A stretch of 64,000 bases of DNA from Nepenthes gracilis (taxonomy: Eukaryota; Streptophyta; Magnoliopsida; Caryophyllales; Nepenthaceae). The notes under the pieces are model-generated. The model did not search any database and was not told where the DNA came from. It worked only from the letters and a program-made list of their open reading frames with translations. Position 1 is the stretch's first letter; each line of letters opens with the position of its first letter. The position numbers and the translations under genes are program-made. This document shows, piece by piece, positions 12,601 through 27,600 of this stretch. The stretch is from assembly GCA_033239525.1 (NCBI GenBank), contig BSYO01000022.1, positions 13,650,923 to 13,714,922 of the forward strand, written 5' to 3'.

Positions 12601-15600
12601 GCAGTCAACACCCTCCAACCCTCCTGTAGTGCAAATATTAAAACAAAACACATAATTTCAAAACAGCAATAAACTCACACCTGAAAAGGTCAGAATATAT
12701 AGGCTCTGTCCATTTGGCACAGTCTAGACCAAGCTTCTGAAATGCTGAATAGAATATCAGAATAACAAGGTGAGGAGCTGTCATACAGTAGTAGCTGTCT
12801 AATATAACATATCCACTCACGGAAATAGCAAATTAAATCTTTTTTTACTGCCTGTACCGCACCTACATTGAAGGCTTGACGGTTCCCTGAGTGATAAGCA
12901 TCCATAAGGACCCTGAAACAAGGACATTATTTCACAGTGGCTGAAGTGTTGACAATAATTCCTACGTACTTTATCCTCCAATATCAATGTCAATCTACCA
13001 AACTAGAGAAATCAAATTCAGGCTGTCAAGCAATTGTCTTTGTCATTTCGCACAAAAAATATATAATTACCTTAAATGCAATATGTGAGAATAACTTCCC
13101 AATCTGTGTCAATTGGTATCAACTTTTTGCATGGCCAACTTCCCAATCTGTGTCAATTGGTATCAACTTTTTGCACCTCCAACACAACTCTTCACATGAA
13201 GGTTTCAGGCTCTAGGCATATTATGTCTTGTACTATTGCATTTCCTTATTACTTAAAGAAATCCAAGGTGCCAGAAATATTTCTAGGAAATGGTATATAG
13301 CCACCTAAAGAAATGATTTACTTTTATCTTAAGTTTACAATTGTTGTTCCATGTTTATTATTTCACAACTATTTCCATAACACTCATTGGTGTGCCTGTA
13401 GCAGCCTAACAAAGGCAAAAAAGCAAAAGCCCAATGGATATAGCCCTCACTATGCAGGAGATTAGGGAAAGGGTTAGACCACTTTAAGTCTATTGTATGC
13501 GATTTTACCTTTTATCATACATGAGGTCATATCCACGATTCGAACCTATGACCTTTATGTCACAGGGTGACAACTCTACCCATTGTGCCCAATGTTCCTT
13601 TGTGTGTGTGTGTTATGGAAATCTATACAAAAATGAGGACTTCAAAGCTAGTTCCGGCTTCAAAGCTACTTCTATTAACTAGCTGCTTCTAGCCTGAGCT
13701 ACTCCAAACTCTATTTTGGATGCCACAATTTGATGTGGAAAAATAAACAAAATTGCCCAACCACAATGATTGGATGAAAGACTAGTTGAAAAATCCAAAA
13801 CCATGTTGTTTCATGGGGTAGTGGCTGAACCCAACTAAAAATATCATCACTGACACCAAAAGCAAAGAGCAAATGGACAATTGAGGAAAACCTGATGCAG
13901 GGAAGAGAATTAGGAAGGGAAAAAGAATAGAAAGGGGGAAAGGGGAAAAGCAAAATAGAGAATAGAGAAAAAAGGAGAGATTACCAAGAAGAATATGGAA
14001 AAATCTAATCCCTTAATATCAATTCAATTCATCAATGATTACTCAAATAATAAAATTAGGGTCTAAATATAAAGGCACTTTACTCCAAGGTTAATTAGGA
14101 AACGGACAAAATTTCCTAATTAGCAATAGCCAAAATTATGAAATAACAGAAACAAAATATAATATCACTTAAGTATCCTTGAGACTATCATAATTATATA
14201 ATTTAAGAATCCTCAAGGTATGACAACATATGTAAACAAATAAAATCAAATATCTTTGTATATCTTTGAGATGTTTGCATAAACTCTCCCGATATGGCAA
14301 AAACACAACCTCGTCAAGTAAGAATCCTAAAATTCCTACTATCAATCTCCCAACCACAAGCTAAGTAGTGGTGCAATCCTCTATTGGTATTTGTAGACAT
14401 GTGTAAGTGGTGGTAGAAATTTAATAGCTCCATCAACTCCTCCCTAGTGAGAGGAATTTGAATCCAACAATGACCGATCCTCTCAACTCTAATATATCTA
14501 GTTATAGCTGTTGGAGTGTCTCTCTAGATGTCAATTGGCTTGAATGCCAATTGAAAGTTAATTCTTACGAAATAGAAAATTTCTCCTCTAATTGTAGCTA
14601 ATTTTCAAGCAATTACCTTCTTAATTTACAGCCTAATTATAATCAATTTGGAAAACATATACAATATATTTGATCTTGATCCTACTAACATCCCCCTTAA
14701 ATTGATGTTGACCGATCAAAAAGTATCAATTTGTCAATCATGTTAAAACATCCACCATTTGAAGATGAGCATTGTCATAATAGAGTCATGTTAAACATTC
14801 ACCATTTGAAAATGGGCAGAGATGTGAGGAAAAGTGATCACATATAGGTTAATAACTTCACGAATATAGTGACAATATGCTTTTCAACTCATAAAGGACC
14901 AGATTGATGGCAATCTAGATAGTACTAGTGTCATCGGCGCGAAGGAATATGATTAAACCACGAAATGCCAATTCCCCAAAAAAGCCCCTCGACCAAACAA
15001 CAACTAAACAATCTCCAAACAAGTTGAAGATATAGCATGGTATTCAAACTTGGTGATGAACCTTATTACCTGATCTTGCTTCTTACACTTCTAATAAATA
15101 AGAGCATTACTGATATGAACATTTCAAGATATTGAAGAAGTTTTATTTTATTTGAATGTGATTTTATTTGATTTGTTTCTATATTTTGTAAGACCTTAGA
15201 GATTCCTTAAATTTAATAATTTTGGTAGGATAGAGATATCTAAGGAATGTTATAATTTATTTTCATTATTTTTTTATTTTATGCCATTAATCATAAAATT
15301 ATGTCTATTTTTAATTAACATAGGAGTCGGACGCCCTATATAAAGAACCTACTTTTATTGTTGATGTCATTGATGTATTAACTTGCTATTGAGAAATTAT
15401 AATTTTTCTTCCTTCTCTCTGGTAATCTCGACTTCTTTTTCTCTATTTTCTTATTTGTTTCTTCCCATCCCCCTTTTTAATCTTCGTCTTTCCTTCCCTT
15501 CCCTATATCTCCTTCCCCACATCAAATATTATAACAGAGACTTAAGTTATTTTATTTTTACACCATACCCCTGTAAAGTCATTACTCATAAAGCCAATGC

Positions 15601-18600
15601 CATTACCATCCTTGCCTAAACCTCAACCCACCATCATTAAATAGTGTTTTCCCATCTCTAGGCTTGATGACATGTTAGATATTATGACTGATGCTAGGAT
15701 CTCATCTAAGATTGATTTAAAGAGTGGTTAATGCCATATCACGATTCGCATAGGGGATGAGTAGAAAACGTCCTTCAAGAGAAATGATAGACCTTATGAG
15801 TGGATAGTAATGCCTTTGAGCTGTCCAACACCCCCAATACCTTCTTGGTCATGACCTAAGCCTATGACCTTTTATAGGACACTTTCTAAAGGTATATTTT
15901 GATGATATCATTATTTATAATAAAACCAAGGAACAATAGTTGGACCATCTCACCCAAGTCTGTACTACCCTTAGAAAAGAAAGTTTATGTAAGGTATGAA
16001 TCCAAAAATAATATTTTATTGATATTAAATTAAATTACACTACTGAATTTTTTAGATTAATTGAAATTTCGGGTCAAAAAATTAAATATTGGACTGATAT
16101 ACGTTAGGCCGAGCGGTGCCCAACGTACACCTGACCCATGCATGCATGCGTTTTAGACAGAATATCCGCACCTAATGTGCATTTAGATAGCGCAAATGCA
16201 TATTTGAACAAAAATGTTGGCACCTAAGAGGAGCTTGTAAGCAGTACAGAATTTTCATTAGCACCTGACGTCGTGTCTTGATGCCAAATTATTTATTCCA
16301 TTTATGAAATTAATTGGAAATAGATTTTAGTCCTTTATTATTCAAAATCTCAATTATTTTTCTACCGACCAAAACTTAAAACAAGCATTGAATGCTCAAA
16401 TACTGTTAAACGACCCGAAATATTATAATATTCAAACCATGAGATCCAAACGCCACATCCACAAGCAGCTTTAAAACCGACAATCATGACCACAAAGCAT
16501 ATGTAAGAAAAAGCATCCATCCTAATATTAAACTAATCTAAATTATGCTCAAATTATGCAAAAAACATTGGACCAAGGATTAGAAATAGCCTCACCAATA
16601 AGGGGTGAATATCGTAACTCTGTTTATTTATACTTTCACGTAACCTAAGGTCATACGCTATTATTCAAGACCCGTAGGTAAGTCATCATATATAAAACCC
16701 TATAGATGGAACCGAATACCACTTTCAATTTGCAGATGATAGGTTCAAGCCTCAATTTTCACTATAATATACTAGGATATATTATAATATATTTCGTCAA
16801 TTCTCCACAATGGTCCGTATATAATCAAATAAAAAATACTACTCAAATACGAATAAATTCTTTAAATTTTTTCATACTGAAAAAATATCGTTATCATTAA
16901 TTTATGCAGAGTTTTCCTTTATCTTTTCTTCAAATTGATGACATGCAAGAACATATAAATATACAAAAACATTTTGTACATATTTTGTTAAAACATGCAA
17001 AACGTATATTGCAAAATTTACAACACGCTGATAATTTAAGATACATATTAAGGGATACAGAAGTTATAATCTCAGAATATTACAGTAATTCAGTAAATTT
17101 GGTATAATTATATCAATTTATTTTGAGCATAAAACATGCAGGAACATCTATGTGAAAATCAGAGACATGCAAAAGCATTTAAACATGATTTAAAAGCATA
17201 TATGAGCACAGTTACAGAAAATCAACTTTCAAACACAATGTACATAAATTGAAGATGTGTATTTCATAAAAGCTTTACGGAATAAAAATAGAATAACATA
17301 CATGCAAGGGGTAGATTCTTTAACTACAAAAATATCACATGCATAAGCACTTTGAATGATAAATACTTATACTAATTAGAAAAAAAATAGCAATAAGAGA
17401 CAGGGGGATCTAGATGCACCTACCTTATACTTGAAATTATCAAAATCTCATAAATTTCACTTAGATTCTCCTTTTTCACTATTCTATCTCTCCTACTCTC
17501 TCTTCCTCTCTTATCTTTCTCTCTCTTCTCTCTAGATATCGCTGCAAAATGACTTAAATTGGCCAAAGGAGGCCATTTATAGAGAACTAGCGCATCTGCG
17601 CTTATTGGGTGTTAGCCACCAAGATATAAATAGTACAGCACACAAGCGTCCGTTAGGTATGAATTAAGCATTTGCATTCTGCCTTGAACATACACATGCA
17701 TCCCTCAGCGTGACCAATCTACCTAAAATTTATACGAGTGCTTCAAATGTGTCCTTCAAGCCCGTCCTTATTGTCAAAAATACACGTGTGTAAGGAGCCA
17801 AATAGGCATCACTCGGTCGATGTCACCCGACCAAAAAAATTAACTTTGACAAAAGACCTCATTTAACCTCAATATTTTCATTAACTTAATTATTATTATT
17901 AAAATCTATAATTTAAGATCCATACCTTACTTTCTCCCCTTTGTATAAAAATTTTATCCTTGAAATTTAACATATCTAAATGTGAAAACAAATGTGGATA
18001 TTTCTCTTGGATCTTATCTTTTCTCTCCCATATGGCTTCTTCATATAAATGATTTCTCCGTAAGAATTTACCAACGGGATCACTTTCATAAAGAACACTT
18101 GATCCCTTCTTCCCAATTTTTAAATCTGTTTCTCAATGTATGCTAAATCTTCATTAATTTTCAATGGTTCGTACTCAATAATATGCAAGAGGTCATCGAT
18201 ATACTCTTAGAGCGTTTTCACAGCGTTGACACATGAAACACATTGTGGACATCATTTAAAATCGGAGGTAAAGCTAACCTACATGCCACCTCATCGATCG
18301 TTTTTAGAATCTCGAGTGGTCTAACAAATCTGGGCTTTAATTTCTCTTTAAGCCCAAATGGAAAGACCCCATTAGATGCAGATATCTTCAAAATTACGAG
18401 ATCCCCAACATCAAAACTCAATTATATGTCCTACGATTAATATAGTTTTTCTGTCAACTTTAAGAGACTTTTAGTTGGTCTCAAATCAACCAAATCTTTT
18501 CCGATATCTCTTGGATAACCTCAGATCCCAAAAGTCTCCGATCTCCTCCAAATGAATTGGGAAACAACATTTTCTTCCATACAAATTTTAAAATAGGGCC

Positions 18601-21600
18601 ATGCCGATACTTTGATAACTATTATTATATGCAAATTCGGCCAATGGCAAATAATTGTCCCAATTGCCTTTCATCTCTAAAACTAAAGCCTGTAACACAT
18701 CCTCTAAAATCTGGATCATTCGCTTAGGCTATCTATTCGTTTGAGGATGACAAGCTGTGCTAAACTAAGTTGGTACCCAACTCCTAATACAAACTTTCTT
18801 AAAATTTCGAAACAAACCTTAAGTCTCGATTTGACACAATCGAAGCTAGTATTCCATAAAGTCTAACTATCTCATTAATGTACATCTTGCCAAACAATAT
18901 CAGGAAAACATCATTTAAGCAACAATGAGTAGGCTAACTTATTAAGCAGATCTACAATCACCCAAATGGCATCAAAATTCCTCAACAATCTTCACAAACT
19001 GATAACAAAGTCCATCACTATGTGTTCCCACTTCTAGTAGGGGGTCGGCATAGGCTGCAAAAGACCCAGTAGCTTTTGTACTTGGCTTTTAATCGTTGAT
19101 AAATTAAGTATCATTCCACATAAGTCGCAATTTCTCTTTTCACATTGCACCACCAAATGATCTTCTTCAAATTTTGATACATCTTGTTAATTTTTAGGAG
19201 GATAGTGTATTTCGATCGATGAGTTTTATTTATAATTTTCTCCTTTAATTCCTTAATATTCGGTACACATATCCACTCCCAAAACCTCAAGAATCTATCA
19301 TCTTGAACACTAAAATCTACCTTTGATTCCTTGTTCAAATTACCGGCAATGTCCATTAATAATGAATCATTCATTTGAGCTTCTTTAACCTTTTTCATTA
19401 CCTCTAGTTGCATCTAAAAATAGGATAATATCATTTGCATACCTTAAAAATACCTTTTAATATCACACTCCTTCATATAATCCATCTCCATCTCCTTTAT
19501 CTTCAGATGAGCCATTAAGTTCGTCATTTTGCAACTCAAGGCATCCACTACTATATTGGCTTTTTCCAATTGATATTGGATTTTACAATCATAATCTTTT
19601 AAGAAATCTATCCACTTTCTCCTCATATTTATCTCTTTCTAGAAAAATAAATATTTCAAACGTTTATGATTTGAATATATTAAAAATGTCTTCAATGCCT
19701 CTAGATTTTCAAGGCGAAGAACAACGCCATCAACTCTAAATCATGTGTTAGATATTTTCTTTCATGCATTTTCAATTACCTCGATCCATAAGTAATCACC
19801 TTTCCATATTGCATCAAGGCACACCCTAATTCAATCTTCAATGCCTCACAATAAACCACAAATCCACCAAATCCTTCTAGAATCACCTAAATTAGGGCAG
19901 TCATTAGGGGGTTTTTCAACTCCTAGAAGCTTCTCTTACATTCTTTGGTACAAACAAAGTCCACCTTCTTCGGGATCAATCAGGTCAAAGGCATAGAAAT
20001 TCTGAAAAAATTCCCCATAAACCTTCGATAATAGCTCGATATTCCAAGAAAACTCCTAACTTCGGTTACCAATGTCGGTCAACTCTAATTGGTCACAGCC
20101 TTAATCTTCTTAGGATACACCGAAATACCTCCTTTTGAGATTACATGACCCAAAAACATGACTTTCTCAAGCCAAAACTCACGTTTTTATAATTTAGCAT
20201 ATAATCTTCCCTCTCAAAGTGTTTATAGAGCAATACTCAATTGCATTTCATGCACTTCATAATTCTTTGAATATATTAGAACATCATCGATGAACACCAC
20301 TACGAATTTGTCGAGGTAGTGTTGGAACACCCGAGTCTATAAAAGCTATAGGGGCGTCAATAAACCCGAAAGGCATGATTAAAAACTCATAATACCCATA
20401 ACTCGTTCGGAAAACTGTTTTTGTCACGTCCTCCTTAATCATCAATTGATGATAACCCAAACAAAAATCTATCCTTGAAACACCTATGCCCCTTACAATT
20501 GGTCAAATAGATCATTAATCATTGACAACGTGTACTTGTTCTTGATGGTTGTTTTGTTTAACTTCCAATAATCTATACATAAACACATAGACCTATTCTT
20601 TTTATTCACAAAAAATCACGGGAACACAGTTGGTCTAATAAAGCCTTTCTTCAACAATTCTTGCAATTGCTTCTTCAGTTCCTTCAACTACGACGACACT
20701 ATTCTATAGGGGTAGAATAAACACGCCCCTAAAGTAGAAATAAGTGAAAACCGAAAAGGAGAAAATTGCTCTTAGAACCAAATTAGACATTAAAGATCAA
20801 TAACTTGAGAATTTGAACAAATCTTTAATTTAAAAATCAAGACCCTTAAATTAGATCTTGAAAATGCATAAAATAATCTAAAACAATTCTCAAGTGTATC
20901 CAAGAAACTAGATCATACATTAGGTCTAGGAAAGGTAGCTAGGAATAAAAAGGGCTTGAGATTTACTGATAACGTATTAATTGCTAATGGTTATTCAAAA
21001 ATTGTCCTTGTTTCCGTCACCTTGGTCGCAAAATGGAATATCATGTCATCCACCCCATCATGTCATCCTGCCACCTTGGCACATTTAACTTTGTCCCAAC
21101 ATGTCATGGGTGTGGAAAAATCAAATATATTCACCCCCATTATATTGCAACTAACTTCCAGGACAATCATAATCAAAGTATAAAGATGCACACCCTTGTC
21201 AATTGTGTCAAACATCTAAACACACAAGTTACAAATTTATTCATGATAATTAAATTTGGTAAAAAAGTATGGATTAAAAACAATGATCTTATGTATCGGC
21301 ATTATCCGTATAATGACTTTCAATGCTATATGTATTATTTAAAGAAAATAAAAATTTTTGCGCCTAACCTATACTAACCTTGCACTCATGCACCCTTCTC
21401 TCATGCTCCAACGCCCTTGGCACGCCTGTTGCACTGTGCACTTGCACCTGATGTGCGCCTCCCTCACACTCAGGTGCACCTTGACCAGAATGTGTGCACT
21501 TAAAGCGCACCTCTCTCGCACTTGTGTGCAATTTCACTTACCAGGAGCACTTGATGCGCGCTCATGCACCGATCTACAGTGCCCTTGTATCCTCATACAC

Positions 21601-24600
21601 TGTTTGAGCACCGCACCATACTTTTATCACTTCTCCCACATTTTCTCTTGTCTCTCTCTTCATACTTTCTACCTCAAATCTTACAAATCTACTCATTTCT
21701 TTTCAAATTCAAGGTGAATATAAGGTATGTTTTTCCATCTTCTCTTGTTCTTCAAGTTCTTAGGTCTTCAACCATGGTGATGACTAAGCTCCACCATGGT
21801 CGAAATTTTGTTCACACATTTTGTGAGATTTGTCTTAGTTGAATCCAAATATTGTTGAGTTTTATTTTTAGTTATAAGACTTAATTGTAGATCTAGACTT
21901 TTTCGATGAGTTTTTGTCTCGGTGGTCCTGTTTGGAACTCATCCACGTTTTTGGCCTTCCAACGTTCAAATCTACACCTCGCTTACTTAGATCTGTAAGA
22001 GTTCTTCGTTACCCTCGTCCCATGGTGGGTTTGGTTAGAGGCTTCATTTTCCTTCTTGATTGTATCAGATTTGTGTATTTTACATGCACTCAACTTGTAT
22101 TGTTTATAGATGGCTACCTCTAAGAAAGCTGTCAGCAAACATTTTCAAGGTGGTGGCCTCGTGGCCCCTCAACATCAGACCGCTTCATCAATGCCGCTAC
22201 TAAGGACCTCTTCTATAAATGAATGACTCATCATCAACTTAGTCTCGAACAAGAAGTAGATCTTGTCTCCCTTGATCGCTCTATTTCATTTGTTTTAGTA
22301 GACCAACACTAGGAACCAACCCTCACCAACCTCATCTCTCCATCCGTCCTTATCCAAAAATTTTATTCAAATATTCATAATATTGACAAGGAGTCAAACT
22401 CGTTTTCTACTTTCTTAAAAGGAAGTACCCTTTGGAACACTTAGGAGTAAATATTAAGCACTCTTATTATTCCAGAAGTTCCCTATCCTGAATCCCCCTA
22501 CTCTTTCTGTTCCATGACACTGTATGATGAGATTACCACTTTCCTCCATGGCGTTCCCATGACTTGGCATGAAAAATCATTCAAAACAAAACATCTCACT
22601 CCTAGGGGGCAAGTAATGTGTTGGATTATATCGATTAACATTTTTTCTTGTGACATACTACGCCCCTCTCTTGACAAGACCCTAATTGTGTATGCTCTCT
22701 TTAGCAGGAGGTCGATTGATATCTCCTCTCACCTTTGCTCACATATGATTTCAGTTTTTATGAGTAAAAAGGATGACAACCTTCTCTAAGGTTATCTTAT
22801 TCAACGACTAATAATGGGTCTTAGAATAACCTTTCCTGATCTTTCTCGTGTGCCTCTAGGAAAGCCCACTACCCGGAACACCAATGAACAAACTGCCACT
22901 TTCCTGAGCATCCTGACCCAATGGATGCTCCCTATCCGGAGGCCAGCACTTATCCATCTGCTCCTGGACCTTACGAGCCTTCCTTGTCCTCCTTCACAAT
23001 CATCACGAATCAAATTTCCCAAATGTTTGACCAACTATCTTGGATTTCAGTGAATCGAGATCAGCTAGAATCCTATATCCTCGAGGGTTTTCAATGAATT
23101 AACTACCAGCTAGATGCTCAGGAGGCCTACATGTCAGAAAACTTCAACCGAATATTTGTTGAGCTATGTTCCTTACGAGAAAGTGAACTTCTGATTTCAA
23201 GTGATGCCATTGCTTAGGTCATTCGTGACAAAAGGTGGAAGCTTATATATCAAACATAGGGGTGTAACACTTAGGGGGAGGACCATAAAAATAAATGAAG
23301 GGTGAGGACCATAAAAATAAAGGGGAGTATAATAAAAGGGGGAGTAGAGATTGATTTCTTTATGACAATGTATCGCTGTTAGTATGCACATGTATTTTCG
23401 ATTCAAACTATTCTGCTTCAATCTATTGTATTTCATTATGTGTTCCACATATACTTTGCACACATTACTGCTGTCTATTACTACATATATTCTGTAAATA
23501 CACTATATTTGAACGAGAAGGGTTATTGTCATATACAATTCAATGTTCTTGTGTCTTATGTCTTTTATATAGGAGTAGATTTTTATGTACACATGTTCTA
23601 TTTTAGTAGTATTTGAACCAATAATTTATGTGTTTTTAGTTTTATTTTTATATATAAGAGATTTTGTCATGGAATTGCCAATGAAAAAGAGTGTTAAAAA
23701 TATTTTATATTAGCATATTCCGTAATTGGGTAAAGTAGATATTTGAAAACATTTTAGAGCATCGTGAAGATTAGCACTTGATACATGCCAAAGGCTCGCG
23801 AATGCATCCACTCCCAGTATCCACACCAAGCCTGCGCTTGACATCACATGTGCACATTCTGTCAAAAATGCTCACACTCGATATGCACTAGAGATGTGCA
23901 CAAGCAGCGTTTATACAAAATACCCGTGCCTAAAAGACAGATGCACTAGGGTGCTGACACATTGCCAAAGTTTCCGTGCCTGAAGTGTGTCTATGTAGCG
24001 CATGTGCGCTGGGGTGCTGCTTTCTAAACAGTTTTGTGTTTTTTGACCTAATTTTCAACCTAATCTATAAATACCTCTATCCCAAACACCTATGAGGCAC
24101 TAAAAAACAAGGCAAAATGGCTGCATTTCAAAAAACTTTCTTGAATATATGTGAATAGTCACTTTTTGAGAAAATCATTCCTTTATTTTTAAGATTTAGT
24201 ATCAAGGTTTTCTCATCCTACATTTTTCCACTATTCTCCACTGTTTTACAGCTTGTTCCAACCTATAAGTCTTCGTCGAGACATTAGTAGCGTGAACACT
24301 GGGATCTAGTGTATGAGGAGATTCTATGGCATGTAAAGTAAGATCAATAAGAAGACCGGAATGTATATAGTTTCACTATTGGAAGCAAATCCAATGAGTT
24401 CCTTGGTAGGGGATACAAACGAGGAGTAAGTCAGTTAAGACTTAGTACGTCTGTTATTACCCGGTTATAAGTTGACTTTCTTACTATATTAGTTTTATTA
24501 ACTATAGAAACTTATAGGGTTTTACTCGATAAATGTTAGTTATCAAAATTTTCCTTTGTCACAAAAAATCTTGTCTTATTTTGCTTATTTTACTCAATAT

Positions 24601-27600
24601 TGAACATAATTATTTCAATTTACATCTAAATCTGAATATAATTTACATTTATTATATATTTTATTTCATTTAATTCCGTGATTTAAAAAGGGTCTAGATA
24701 TTTTAAGATTAGGGACCTCCTAGTCTTTTTCAAAAATAAAAAATAATTGTATGAAATTTGTGAAACTATGCTCGTAGTGTCTGTTTTAAGTCATATAAGG
24801 AGTGCTTCAATCTACGGACCACGTAAAAGAAATGAGTGAACATGCCGACTCATGTAAATTTCATTCTTTAGATCCACGTGAAAGAATGCATTCTTAATAT
24901 TCATTTATTAAATAGGCCATACTTTCGCAGCTGCAATTGCCGCAATAGTGTGCAGAATAATCATTTTAGCAACTAGCATAAAGTCTTCTCATAATCAAAA
25001 TCATTATTTAGTCATTTTTTATGTACTATCAGGCGTGTTAAATATCTTTTAATGGAACTATAAGACCACAACTTTGTGGTGTATACCCATTAACATCCAA
25101 TAGGCTTGAATCCATAGGGACACAATATAATATCCCAAATTTGATTGTTCTAAAGAACATGAAGTTCATCTTGTATAAATTGTTGTCAATACTTTTGAAT
25201 AGAAACCTGAGAATAAGATGAAGGTACAAAAGCAATATCTATAGATACTTGATAAGTAATATGACAAAAGTCATACCTATTGAGAGGACATATAATCGAA
25301 ATTGACCCTCAAGGTTTTGGTGTAGAGGAATTAGGCGATGGTTTAGGGTTGGAAAGATGCAGTGGGTGGCTTCTATGATACATAATCTCTAGCTTAAATC
25401 AATAAATAGTACAAGGCATATCATCAAAAGCCAGAAGCACAATTGAAGTAGAATCATGAATGACTCAAGATTGGAAGTAATATTTGTGAAGACAAATAAT
25501 TAATTAAATAAATAGTCATAGATAAGGCCTCTATCAAAAATTTAGTAGACAGACGATTTAATTAATAAGGTATGACATCCAAAAGATAACGATTCTTGCA
25601 CTTTGCAATACAATTTTGCTATGGTATAAGGACGTGAACATTGGGAAAGAATGCTTTTCGTGTTTAGATAAGACCGATAGTTATTTGACATATATTCTCC
25701 TTATAATCTGAACATAAAATTTTAATATGCGTCAAGAATTGTATTTCAACATGAGCAACAAAAGTTTAAAATGCAAAAAGTACCTTAGCTTTAGACCAAG
25801 GAAAATATATCCAAGTAAAATGACTATAATCTTCAATAAACATCACAAAATACATATAGCGGGCAAGTGAAATAATCGGACTCATATCTCATACATCGAT
25901 ATGAATAATCTCTAACATGCAAATGGAAAAATAAAGCTTTACTTTTACCAACTTTACAAGAAGCGCAATCAAATGACACAGTAAATGATGAAAATGATTA
26001 TTTATTGTCCAAATAACCAAATTACATAAGTGAATCAAAATGCTTGTATTGGGATGTCCTAATGACTATTCTTAGTAATAACAATATAAGCTAAAGAAGC
26101 AATAGTAAAAATAGGAAATTAAAGAAGAAATAGGCATCCCAATTTGACCCATTCATGATCAACTTTTTCAACACTTGATCCTGCATAAGACAACCAAAAT
26201 GATCAAAGTGAATCTCACAATCATTATCAACCAATAGTCCAATATAAATCAAACTCGTAGATAATTTTGGAGATAGAAATATATTGTATAAGAAAGACCC
26301 CAGATTTTCAACTGCATTGATGGGAAAAGAACTATCATCAGCAACTTGAATATATAGCTCACCCTCGTATTTATGAACATGATGTAAGGCATTTGTATTT
26401 CCCATCATGTGATTCTAGGTAACTGAGTCAATCAACGAAAAAATGAGCACTTTTTGCTTACTTTATAGCTACTGAGCAAAGAATGAAAAAACAATTATCT
26501 GCTATACCATCACGAAATTCAAAAAAGATTAATGAGCATTGGATAGCTGATTATTGACAAAAATAGCCTAAACACCAGCAAAAGTAGACTCTCGAGCTTG
26601 TCTATTTTGAAGCTATTGTAAAAGTTTTTAATGATGTGCCCCTCTTTTTTTGCAATAATTGTGAAATTTCTTAACACTAATTGTGACTTAAAATTTCCCT
26701 TTCCCTAGGCAGCAGATAACAATTAACCATCTAGGAAGGTACCGTCTTATATTATAGTAATCAGCATGGCTGGCGTTGCTCTTCATGCAAAAATACCCAT
26801 ACGCATATATCCAAAAATGGAGCAAGATTGCAATCAAGAAGACTCACTCATGTAGCCTAGAATTTATGTTTCAATTTCATCATAAATTGATCTCTTAGAC
26901 TCCCCACATGAGTTTCTTACGCTACCACAACAGCTATCTTACAGACCTTAAAATAAACTATTCCAATATATTCACTCCACAAATTAAGAGGTCCAATATA
27001 GAATTGTTCAGCAAAGAGGTTGCTTTATTTATAGTTAATAATCTCTAATTCCAATTGAAACTTTCAGGCCTTATTTTCTTAATTATAGATACATAGAAGA
27101 TAGTCCCACATCTCCTTAGCAATAGTAAAAGAACGAAGATTATTCACCATATATGATTCAATGGAACCAACAACCAAAACACAATGCGTGCATCTTTGCT
27201 ATCCCATTGATGAAAGTCCTTTGTTTCTCTAAGGAATTTAGATTATCCATTTAAATGACTATAAAATTCCTTTTGCTTTTCAAACATTTTAAATTAAAAC
27301 TCCTCAATGGAGTAATTTTTGTCATTAGAACAAGCAATAGAGCTTTCTCTTAAAATTATAAAAAATAAATTATCAATGAAACGCAGACCTAGCTTGCAAA
27401 AATGCTTCACCCAAGTGACACCCTTTCCTTTGTATGATAAATATTCCACCCACATGATGAATACTCAAATTTTGGAATGAATGCCAAAAAGTGTCATGTT
27501 TCTTCATTTGTTTGCTCAATTATCAGAGTTGAAGTAGAGGTGAAGATGAAGCCACGTGAAATCAAAGCAGAGAGAGAATACCCACGCTAAATCATGAAGG

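Larger units (their letters stand above)
15988..20730 (-). mobile_element. Del/Tekay-like gypsy, 5'-truncated, minus strand
   Basis: The 3' LTR is 17931-15988 (1944 bp), preceded by the polypurine tract AAAGGGGAGAA and a decayed pol from about 20730 down to 17950. The LTR ends are extended inverted repeats (start (T)GTAAGGTATGGATC mutated at the first base, end GGATTCATACCTTACA), as in Del-like chromoviruses. Protease, gag and the 5' LTR are absent: the copy breaks off in the N-terminal part of RT at about 20730. It was inserted into a plus-strand gypsy RT fragment. Confidence 0.75.
21357..24770 (+). mobile_element. Probable LARD-like element with a plant-transposon-type protein
   Basis: A coding region at 22110-23215 is followed by polypurine-like runs at 23268-23335 (AGGGGGAGGA, AAGGGGAG, AAAGGGGGAG). 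LTR-like sequence follows with a TATA box CTATAAATACC at about 24065. The upstream segment 21357-21720 is rich in TGTGCGC/GTGCACC runs like those at 23760-24020. I could not define LTR ends or a target-site duplication, so the limits are approximate. No RT or integrase is visible, so it would be non-autonomous. Confidence 0.45.
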
